Positions 1 to 4,342 of a stretch of DNA of 5,381 bases are shown here, one piece after another. The stretch is from Tagaea sp. (GTDB lineage Bacteria > Pseudomonadota > Alphaproteobacteria > CACIAM-22H2), in NCBI GenBank assembly GCA_023653245.1, contig JAMNXK010000191.1, positions 1 through 5,381 on the forward strand, written 5' to 3'. The translations under genes were made by a program, and so were the position numbers. Each line of letters starts with the position of its first letter. Position 1 is the first letter of the stretch. The notes under the pieces were generated by a model, which had not been told where the DNA came from, ran no database searches, and worked only from the letters and a program-made list of their open reading frames with translations.

Positions 1-1
1 G

Positions 2-142
2 CTCGACGGCCACGCCCTCGCCCAGCATCTGCAGCGCTATTCCGAGCGCGGGATGGACTACGTGCGCGACATCCGCTCGCTGATGCGCGTCAACGGCCTC
101 CGCCCGCTCGACCGCGCCAGGCTCGATTCCACCGCGAGCTGA
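2..142 (+). CDS. C-terminal end of a probable glucosaminidase (partial)
   Basis: Only the last 46 codons are in the window, read in the second frame and ending in TGA at 140-142; the start lies to the left. The translated tail has the pattern YSERG (residues 13-17 of the fragment), then DYVRDIRSLMRVNGL and a final LDRARL. This resembles the C-terminal helix of the glucosaminidase domain family (PF01832, as in Bax/FlgJ-type proteins), where a YSERG-like motif is followed by an I/MR-N-G/D-L segment. Such enzymes cut the glycan backbone of peptidoglycan in the periplasm. The catalytic part is not visible, so the assignment rests on the tail alone. The stop is only 51 bases before the preferred start of the next gene, but that gene has its own promoter in the gap, so the two are probably separate transcription units. 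Confidence 0.55.
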   Translation, partial: LDGHALAQHLQRYSERGMDYVRDIRSLMRVNGLRPLDRARLDSTAS

Positions 143-159
143 GGCGGCCGCCGCCGTTT
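143..159 (+). terminator. weak hairpin after the glucosaminidase stop
   Basis: GGCGG (143-147) and CCGCC (151-155) can form a 5-bp stem with a CCG loop immediately after the stop codon, followed by GTTT. The T run is only three bases and in DNA this GC-rich such stems arise easily, so this is at best a weak terminator. It abuts the -35 of the next promoter. Confidence 0.25.
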
Positions 160-186
160 GACCGGCTTCGCCAAGTGGCGTAAACT
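158..186 (+). promoter_or_regulatory. promoter of the Xre-RES operon
   Basis: TTGACC at 158-163 and TAAACT at 181-186 are separated by exactly 17 bases, a near-consensus sigma-70-type arrangement. A transcript would be expected to start about 7 bases after the -10, near 193-194, at the ATG of the antitoxin gene. The in-frame TTG at 158, which could be taken as an upstream start codon, is the first three bases of this -35 element. Confidence 0.65.
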
Positions 187-201
187 TCCTGCCATGTGGC
201 A
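169..201 (+). promoter_or_regulatory. twin-palindrome operator of the Xre-RES operon
   Basis: Two 12-bp palindromes share the core GCCA-N2-TGGC: CGCCAAGTGGCG at 169-180 and TGCCATGTGGCA at 190-201. Each has 5-bp perfect arms. Their centres are 21 bp apart, two helical turns, so they face the same side of the DNA. The first lies in the promoter spacer against the -10 and the second has the start ATG (194-196) at its centre. Antitoxins of this kind usually repress their own operon, and this is where such a protein would block RNA polymerase. That the Xre protein binds here is inference. Confidence 0.6.
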
Positions 202-688
202 AAAACGGAAATCCGCCGCGCCCGGAACGCGTTTCGATGCGACGCTGGCGCAGCTCGGCGGCCGCAAGGTCTTCGGGCGTTCCGCCGCGCCGGACGAAAA
301 GGACGCCACGCGGCTGGCGATCCACGAATTCATCGCCATGGGTTTTCCCAATCGCTCGATCGTCGCCATGGGGGATGGATTCTCCGAAATCGACGAAGCC
401 GAATGGATGGAAAAGGCCGTCGGCATCAGCCGCCGGACCTTCGCCCGGATCAAGGCCGCGCCCGATCGACGGCTCGACGCGGAGCGCAGCGACCGCGCCT
501 GGGTCGCCGCCGACCTGATGGCCCATGCCGTGGCCGTGTTCGGCGACCGCCGCGACGCGGAGCGCTGGTTCGTCGATCCGGCGCCGGGTTTGGACGGCGA
601 GCGGCCGCTCGATCTGCTGGAAACGTCGGTCGGGCGCGACGCGGTGGGCAAATATCTGCGGCGGATGGAGACCGGGGTCTATTCGTGA
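194..688 (+). CDS. Xre/MbcA/ParS-type antitoxin (DUF2384)
   Basis: Antitoxin of a RES-Xre type II toxin-antitoxin module; it would bind and neutralise the RES toxin and repress the operon. The 164-residue product has a helix-turn-helix-like segment around residues 70-100 (EWMEKAVGISRRTFARIKA) and a C-terminal MbcA/ParS toxin-binding domain (DUF2384), about 110-164, with AERWF, a GLDGERPLDLL loop, a conserved G147 and a LRRMETGVYS end. In this family the C-terminus reaches into the toxin active site. I chose ATG 194 over the in-frame TTG 158 because the TTG is part of the -35 box. No ribosome binding site precedes 194, and the promoter places the transcript start on or next to the ATG, so the mRNA is probably leaderless. 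The gene ends in a GTGA overlap with the toxin gene. Family assignment is firm; the start choice is inference. Confidence 0.88.
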   Translation: MWQKRKSAAPGTRFDATLAQLGGRKVFGRSAAPDEKDATRLAIHEFIAMGFPNRSIVAMGDGFSEIDEAEWMEKAVGISRRTFARIKAAPDRRLDAERSDRAWVAADLMAHAVAVFGDRRDAERWFVDPAPGLDGERPLDLLETSVGRDAVGKYLRRMETGVYS

Positions 689-1185
689 GGCCCTTCGATC
701 CCGGTGCGCCGTTCGCTTGGCGCCTCGATCGCAAGGCGTTCGCGAAGACCTGGGACGGCGGAATCGGCGCCAAGGAAAACGGCGGGCGGTGGAATCCCGA
801 AGGCTTCGCGTGCGTCTACGCGTCCTTCGCGTCGTCGACGGCCATATTGGAAATGGCGGTCCATATCGGCGTCCGCGCGCTGACCCGCGTCCCCCATGTC
901 GTCACGCGCTTCGAGATATTGGACCCGGCGCGGATTTATGTCGTGCGCCCGGCGGACATTCCCAACCCGCATTGGCTGGTTCCCGGAAGCGTGAGCGAAG
1001 GCCAGCAGGAATTCGGCCGCGCGCTGATGGAGCGACACGACTTCGTCGCCGTTCCCAGCGTCGTGGCCCCCGACGCGTGGAATCTCGTCTTCGACCCGTC
1101 GAAATGCCGGGCGCTTTACGCGCGACGCGCGCAAACGCCGCTCGCCCTCGACCCGCGTTTGGACCGGCCCCGCGCGCGAACCTGA
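685..1185 (+). CDS. RES-domain toxin
   Basis: Toxin partner of the preceding Xre gene. RES-family toxins act on NAD+ in the cytoplasm, either degrading it (MbcT, Res) or using it to ADP-ribosylate a target (ParT); the sequence does not tell which applies here. The 166-residue product is of normal size and appears intact. It shows the family landmarks in order: GGRWN with R35, VYAS with Y45, ILEMAVH with E56, and VPS with S125 followed by WNLVFDP with N133. These match the conserved Arg, Tyr, Glu and Ser of the active pocket. The GTG start at 685 overlaps the antitoxin stop (GTGA) and has GGGG at 674-677, seven bases upstream, so translation is probably coupled to that of the antitoxin. A longer open frame reaching back to 196 only shadows the antitoxin gene. 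The gene converges on the substrate-binding protein gene with a 7-base gap. Confidence 0.92.
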   Translation: MRPFDPGAPFAWRLDRKAFAKTWDGGIGAKENGGRWNPEGFACVYASFASSTAILEMAVHIGVRALTRVPHVVTRFEILDPARIYVVRPADIPNPHWLVPGSVSEGQQEFGRALMERHDFVAVPSVVAPDAWNLVFDPSKCRALYARRAQTPLALDPRLDRPRART

Positions 1186-1186
1186 C

Positions 1187-1201
1187 GCGCGCTCAGCGCG
1201 C
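1187..1201. terminator. possible hairpin between convergent stops
   Basis: GCGCGC (1187-1192), TCA loop, GCGCGC (1196-1201) forms a 6-bp perfect stem starting just after the RES stop; its loop is the reverse-strand stop codon of the next gene. It could slow polymerase from both sides, but no T run follows on either strand, and GCGCGC is common here. Confidence 0.25.
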
Positions 1202-2767
1202 CACGATCCATTTGCCGATCACGAAATTGTCGGGCCGGTGGGGCACGTCGATGCGGGTGGCCATCGCCCACGGAATCGTCATGTGGAACAGAGGCAGATG
1301 ACCCACGTCGGCGTTGTGCAGGCGCATGGCGTCGCGCATGAACCCGCGGCGCTTCTCCGCGTCGACCTCGTTCTGCGCCGCCTCGATCGCCGCGTCGACG
1401 CGCGGGTTCGAGTACTGGCCCGCGTTCCACGACGACGCGCCGACCTTCTCGCGGGTCATCATGATGGCGCGCATCGTGTACATGGCGTCGAAGGTCGGCA
1501 CGCCCCAATTGACGGCGAACATCGACGTGTCCTGGCGCAGGAACTTGCCGAACGTCACCGCCGGCGCTTGCAGGCTGACGTTCAGGCGGATGCCGATCTG
1601 GGCTAGCATGCCGCCCAGCGCGACGCAGACCTGCTCGTAATTGCCGTTGGGGCAATCGATCTGGACCTGAAAGCCGTTGGGGTAGCCCGCCTCGGCCATC
1701 AGCGCGCGGGCGCGCGCGAGGTCGAGCGCCGGGCGCGCGTCGAGCGCGCGATCGTAGCCGTTGACGAAATGCGTCCACATCGAGCCCGTGGGCACGGCCT
1801 GGCCGCGCATCACGCGCGTTTTGAGCGCTTCGACGTCGATCGCGTGCGCGATCGCCTGGCGCACGCGCGCGTCCTTGAACGGATTCTTGCCCTTGACGTC
1901 GGAATAGAGGAGCTCGTCGCGGCTCTGGTCGAAGCCGATCCACAGCGTGCGGTTTTCCTGCCCATCGACGACCTTGACGCGCGGCTCGCGGCGCAAGCGC
2001 TCGAGATCCTGCGGCGGCACGAAATTGGTGATGTCGATATCCCCCGCCAGCAACGCGGCGATGCGCGTGGCGTCGTTGGAAATCGGCTGCCAGACGAATT
2101 GCTCGACATTGCCGCCGGCGGCGCGGTCCCAATGGTTGGGATTGCGGACCAGCACCGTGCGCTCGTCGGGCGTGCGCGAGCGGAACATGAAGGGGCCCGT
2201 GCCCATCGCGTTGCGGCTGGCGTAGCTGTCCTCGCGCGCGGCGAAATTCTGCGGCTCGACCGCGCGATTGGCCTCGGCCCAGGCCTTGGACAGGATGAAC
2301 ACGCGCGTGAGCTTGTCGGGCAGGACCAGATCGACCGTCTTGGTGAGGATATCGACCGTGCGCTCGTCGATCTTCACCGCGTCGGCGAAGCTGTCGACAT
2401 AGATGCCGTATTGCGAGGTGGGCGCGACCGAGCGCTTGAGCGAGAACACCACGTCGTCGGCGGTGAACGGGCTGCCGTCGTGCCAGCGCACGCCTTCGCG
2501 CAAGTGGAAGCGCCAGCGCGTGGGCGCCGTCTGCTCCCAGCGCGCGGCGAGGCCCGGCGCGAGCTTCATGTCCTTGTCGCGCGTGGTCAGGCATTCGTAG
2601 ATCTGTTCGAGCAGCGCGTTGGTGGTGAACGCGTTGTTCGAATGCGGGTCCATCGTCGTGGCGTCGTTGTTGAACGAGACGCGCACGCCGCGCGGCTGCT
2701 GGGCGTCCGCCCCAAACGCCGCGAGCGCAAACGCGACCGTCGCGGCCGCCAACACGAATCGACGCAT
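1193..2767 (-). CDS. ABC transporter substrate-binding protein, peptide/nickel family (SBP_bac_5)
   Basis: Periplasmic ligand-binding protein of a peptide-type ABC importer (DppA/OppA-like, PF00496). The 524-residue length is typical. Residues 1-22 form a signal peptide (MRRF, hydrophobic AAATVAFALAAF, cleavage after ADA). Family motifs follow in order: FNNDATTMDPH near 32-42, WRFHLREGVRWHDGSPF (85-101) with TADDVVFSLKR, GTGPFMF (189-195), RNPNHW (208-213), NPFKDARVRQAIAHAID (295-311) and AEAGYPNGF (358-366). The end is LPLFHM then PWAMATRIDVPHRPDN. The ATG at 2767 is preferred because it opens the signal peptide and has a purine-rich GGGGGGAAG at 2771-2779; the frame continues upstream but without signal-like sequence. 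No permease or ATPase gene is adjacent, so it is an orphan here and its ligand (dipeptide, oligopeptide, glutathione, nickel or other) cannot be read from the sequence. Confidence 0.93.
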   Translation of the reverse strand: MRRFVLAAATVAFALAAFGADAQQPRGVRVSFNNDATTMDPHSNNAFTTNALLEQIYECLTTRDKDMKLAPGLAARWEQTAPTRWRFHLREGVRWHDGSPFTADDVVFSLKRSVAPTSQYGIYVDSFADAVKIDERTVDILTKTVDLVLPDKLTRVFILSKAWAEANRAVEPQNFAAREDSYASRNAMGTGPFMFRSRTPDERTVLVRNPNHWDRAAGGNVEQFVWQPISNDATRIAALLAGDIDITNFVPPQDLERLRREPRVKVVDGQENRTLWIGFDQSRDELLYSDVKGKNPFKDARVRQAIAHAIDVEALKTRVMRGQAVPTGSMWTHFVNGYDRALDARPALDLARARALMAEAGYPNGFQVQIDCPNGNYEQVCVALGGMLAQIGIRLNVSLQAPAVTFGKFLRQDTSMFAVNWGVPTFDAMYTMRAIMMTREKVGASSWNAGQYSNPRVDAAIEAAQNEVDAEKRRGFMRDAMRLHNADVGHLPLFHMTIPWAMATRIDVPHRPDNFVIGKWIVAR

Positions 2768-2810
2768 GGTCTTCCCCCCGGAATGTAGGCCCAGGCGCAG
2801 TCTGTCCCGG

Positions 2811-2849
2811 CCGGCGGCCGATGACAAGGGGATGGCGTTCGGCCGCCGG
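2811..2849. repeat. 11-bp inverted repeat in the divergent intergenic region
   Basis: CCGGCGGCCGA (2811-2821) and TCGGCCGCCGG (2839-2849) are perfect reverse complements separated by 17 bases. The repeat lies between the substrate-binding protein gene (-) and the HigBA operon (+), upstream of both starts. It may be an operator dyad or a stem in the 5' leader of the minus-strand mRNA. I found no convincing promoter for the minus-strand gene; TTGTCA (2827-2822) with CAGACT (2804-2799) at 17 bases is the best but poor candidate. Confidence 0.45.
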
Positions 2850-2858
2850 GAAATGACT

Positions 2859-2887
2859 TTGACGGCATATGGCATTGAAGGCATAGT
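2859..2887 (+). promoter_or_regulatory. promoter of the HigBA operon
   Basis: TTGACG (2859-2864) and CATAGT (2882-2887) are spaced by 17 bases. Start of transcription is expected near 2894, exactly at the GTG of the toxin gene. Three GGCAT repeats at 2864, 2871 and 2880 fill the spacer, and an imperfect dyad (GACTnTGnC at 2855-2863 against GnCAnAGTC at 2880-2888) covers both boxes. Either could be the site where the XRE antitoxin represses; which one is not decided by the sequence. Confidence 0.55.
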
Positions 2888-2893
2888 CGGGGC

Positions 2894-3247
2894 GTGTGGA
2901 CGGTCGAGTTCCACGACGCGTTCGCGGCCGAGTTCGCCGGGTTTCCCGACGCGGTTCAGGACGAGTTGCTCGCGCAAGCGAGGGTTCTGGAGCTGCTGGG
3001 CCCGGCGCGCGGCCGGCCGCGCGTGGACACGCTGAACGGATCGAAGCACGCGAATATGAAGGAGCTTCGCTTCGACGCGGCCGACGGCGTCTGGCGAGTC
3101 GCCTTCGCGTTCGATCCGCGCCGGCGCGCGATTTTGCTCGCGGCGGGCGACAAGTCGGGCGGATCGCAGCGGCGCTTCTACGCGCGGCTGGTGACGCTCG
3201 CGGATCGGCGGTTCGACGCGCACTTGGCCGCCTTGGCGCGCAAGTAA
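2894..3247 (+). CDS. higB: HigB-like toxin, RelE/Gp49 family
   Basis: Toxin of a toxin-first (HigBA-type) type II module. The 117-residue length and sequence fit the phage Gp49-like branch (PF05973) of the RelE/ParE superfamily, whose characterised members cut mRNA on the ribosome. Hallmarks are VEFHDAFAAEF near the N-terminus (4-14), a LGPARGRPRVDTLNGSKHANMKELRF block (35-60), the central strand WRVAFAFDPRRRAILLAAGDK (67-87), RFYARL (94-99) and a C-terminal ADRRFDAHL helix (103-111). The basic residues R68 and R76-R78 and the K56/R59 pair would face RNA in the family fold; this is inference from position. The GTG at 2894 is the only sensible start. GGGG directly before it (2889-2892) is too close to be a ribosome binding site, so leaderless initiation is likely. 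The antitoxin gene follows after 12 bases. Confidence 0.87.
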   Translation: MWTVEFHDAFAAEFAGFPDAVQDELLAQARVLELLGPARGRPRVDTLNGSKHANMKELRFDAADGVWRVAFAFDPRRRAILLAAGDKSGGSQRRFYARLVTLADRRFDAHLAALARK

Positions 3248-3252
3248 GGAGG
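3247..3252 (+). promoter_or_regulatory. strong ribosome binding site of the XRE antitoxin gene
   Basis: AGGAGG starts on the last base of the toxin stop codon (TAA, 3245-3247) and sits 7 bases before the ATG at 3260. It is the best Shine-Dalgarno site in the window. It should let the antitoxin be made in excess over the toxin, which lacks such a site. Confidence 0.8.
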
Positions 3253-3259
3253 ATGGAAC

Positions 3260-3595
3260 ATGACGGTGTCGCTCAAGGCCGCAATGGCCGCCCTGCCCAA
3301 GACCCGCCGAGCGCGGATCGAACGGCGCGCGGCGGAGATCGCATTGGAGGAAATGGATCTGCGCGGGCTTCGCCGCGCGCGGGCGCGCACCCAGACGTCA
3401 CTCGCCCGCAAGCTCGGCGTCGGGCAAGAGGCCGTCTCGCGCGCCGAGGCGCGCGGCGATCTCCTGCTTTCGACGTTGCGCGCCTATGTGGCGGCGCTCG
3501 GCGGTGAACTCGATCTGATCGTGCGTTTCAAGGATCGCGCGCCGGTCTCCTTGCGCGGCCTTAAGGAAAAGCGCGGCGCGCGGAAAGCCGCGTGA
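3260..3595 (+). CDS. higA: HigA-like antitoxin, XRE family
   Basis: DNA-binding antitoxin to the preceding RelE/Gp49-type toxin. It should neutralise the toxin by direct binding and repress the shared promoter. The 111-residue product has a helical N-terminal arm (about 1-35, rich in Arg and Ala, including EIALEEMDL) and an XRE helix-turn-helix, about 36-90. The recognisable core is TQTSLARKLGVGQEAVSRAE (44-63), then GDLLLSTLRAYVAALGGELDLIVRF (66-90), the usual arrangement for XRE partners of Gp49 toxins. The tail after 90 is short and basic (KEKRGARKAA). ATG 3260 is fixed by AGGAGG upstream. The toxin-antitoxin order and the 12-base gap indicate one operon. The stop lies 4 bases from the convergent stop of the next gene, with no hairpin between them that I can see. 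Confidence 0.87.
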   Translation: MTVSLKAAMAALPKTRRARIERRAAEIALEEMDLRGLRRARARTQTSLARKLGVGQEAVSRAEARGDLLLSTLRAYVAALGGELDLIVRFKDRAPVSLRGLKEKRGARKAA

Positions 3596-3599
3596 GCTT

Positions 3600-4082
3600 T
3601 CAAGCGTTCACCGGCTGCGCCGGCGGAGAGCTCGACAACCCGAAGAGCACCATCGCCAGCCCACCCAACCCAACGAGGGCGCCAACCGTCTTGTTTTCGG
3701 CCTTCTCACACAGATACACCCCCAGGGCGATAGTGGCGAATCCGCCGACGGCGACCTGCCCGCTGCGCGCCTTGCCGTCGAAGCAGTACGACGCGAAGTG
3801 CTCGCAGTTCCAACTGATGAACCTGTAGCGGGTCGAGCGTATCGATTCCAGCCGCGCCAGAACTTCGCCGCAATGCGCCGCATCTCTCGGACGCGCAACG
3901 ACCTGGCACTCACCCGAAACGGCGAAATCCGCAAGCGACTGCCGCCGAACTTCACCTTCGTGACCCAACGAAACGACGAATCCACCGGCATCAACGATGC
4001 CGAAATGCCGAAGCAAAGGTACGCTCGCGACCGATGTCGCAACTATCGCGCCGACGGGCACGGTCTTGGGAAGTTTGAGCAT
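3600..4082 (-). CDS. LRAT-like papain-fold protein with hydrophobic C-terminus
   Basis: The 160-residue product carries the signature of the LRAT / NlpC-P60-like superfamily (PF04970), circularly permuted papain-fold thiol enzymes that act as acyltransferases, lipases or peptidases. The domain starts at VPVGAIVAT (8-16) and shows RHFGIVDAGGFVVS with His26, the probable catalytic His, then SLADFAVSG (49-57) and WNCEHFASYCFDGKARSGQV (91-110) with Cys93 as nucleophile. The family's common second His, 12 residues after the first, is Ser38 here; His41 is near. Two hydrophobic stretches follow (about 111-124 and 133-149), probably a membrane hairpin. ATG 4082 has GGAG at 4092-4089, six bases upstream. 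Four 60-base lines inside the gene are 53-63% G+C, well below neighbouring genes, suggesting later acquisition. Substrate and role are unknown; lipid or peptide linkages at the membrane are plausible. Confidence 0.78.
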   Translation of the reverse strand: MLKLPKTVPVGAIVATSVASVPLLRHFGIVDAGGFVVSLGHEGEVRRQSLADFAVSGECQVVARPRDAAHCGEVLARLESIRSTRYRFISWNCEHFASYCFDGKARSGQVAVGGFATIALGVYLCEKAENKTVGALVGLGGLAMVLFGLSSSPPAQPVNA

Positions 4083-4092
4083 GAATCACTCC

Positions 4093-4150
4093 GCGAAATA
4101 CCAAACGAGCCAAGGATACAATAGATTCAGAAATACATCTAGACTATAAC
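4093..4150 (-). promoter_or_regulatory. AT-rich region upstream of the LRAT-like gene
   Basis: The line 4081-4140 is about 38% G+C by my count, by far the lowest in the window. On the minus strand it contains several -10-like hexamers (TATTGT, TTATAG), but no clean -35/-10 pair at 16-18 bases. It probably holds the promoter of the gene starting at 4082; I cannot choose the boxes. Confidence 0.35.
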
Positions 4151-4248
4151 CAGGCGAGCGCGCGATTCGGACCCTTGCTGGCGCGGACCGGCTTCGCCGC
4201 GCCTGCGGCGTTCCATTCTTCGACGAGATCCTCGGGCCGCACTTGGTG
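4144..4248 (-). pseudogene. possible 3' remnant of an unrecognised gene
   Basis: One minus-strand frame reads HQVRPEDLVEEWNAAG, then AKPVRASKGPNRALAWL, ending in TAG at 4146-4144. About three quarters of its codons end in G or C, as in real genes here, and the composition is balanced, unlike the Arg/Ala/Pro-rich shadow frames. The frame stays open upstream through the palindromic repeat and the terminator as far as about 4355, but that part looks non-coding, and the only near start is GTG at 4242. I read it as the tail of a gene cut off near the repeat, or a very small gene of about 32 residues. I do not recognise the family. Confidence 0.3.
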
Positions 4249-4273
4249 CGCCGGAGGTGACGAGAAAACCGTC

Positions 4274-4296
4274 GTCCTCGGGCTTGACCCGAGGAC
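4274..4296. repeat. REP-like palindrome
   Basis: GTCCTCGGG (4274-4282), loop CTTGA, CCCGAGGAC (4288-4296) is a perfect 9-bp stem with a 5-base loop. A further CCTCGGG follows directly at 4296-4302. Palindromes with this CCTCGGG-cttga-CCCGAGG core are, from memory, widespread as dispersed intergenic repeats in alphaproteobacterial genomes. It could fold on either strand and may help to stop or protect transcripts. Only one complete copy is in this window. Confidence 0.6.
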
Positions 4297-4302
4297 CTCG
4301 GG

Positions 4303-4326
4303 AAGAAAAGTCGGGCCGAAGGCCCG
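4303..4326 (-). terminator. intrinsic-type terminator of the SH3-LEA operon
   Basis: On the minus strand CGGGCC (4326-4321), loop TTC, GGCCCG (4317-4312) forms a 6-bp all-GC stem, followed by ACTTTTCTT. It lies 17 bases past the stop of the lipoprotein gene. On the plus strand the same stem is followed by GCGA and five T (4331-4335), so it may act weakly in both directions. Confidence 0.6.
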
Positions 4327-4342
4327 GCGATTTTTGGCGCCC

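Noticed and set aside
196..684. Open frame joined to the RES toxin frame, giving a protein of 329 residues
   Set aside because: The added part is Arg/Gly/Pro-rich shadow sequence of the antitoxin gene in another frame. The RES domain begins just after the GTG at 685, which overlaps the antitoxin stop in the usual way.
1116..2594. 492-residue minus-strand open frame over the substrate-binding protein gene
   Set aside because: It is rich in Arg, Ala and Gly with no domain motif and is offset from the SBP_bac_5 frame, which carries a signal peptide and all family motifs. Long shadow frames are expected at this G+C.
1769..2788. 339-residue plus-strand open frame antisense to the substrate-binding protein gene
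   Set aside because: No recognisable domain, composition typical of an antisense high-GC frame (Arg, Ala, Val, His), and it fully overlaps a well-supported gene.
2864..2885. Three GGCAT repeats considered as a small repeat array
   Set aside because: Too short and irregularly spaced (7 and 9 bases) for a CRISPR or iteron array; kept only as a possible operator within the HigBA promoter.
2768..3223. N-terminal extension of the substrate-binding protein to 3223
   Set aside because: The extension reads antisense through the HigB gene, lacks signal-peptide character, and the ATG at 2767 starts a clear signal peptide.
4180..4203. GGCGCGG / CCGCGCC inverted repeat considered as a terminator
   Set aside because: It lies inside the coding-like remnant, has a 10-base loop and no T run on either side, and 7-bp GC-only matches are common here.
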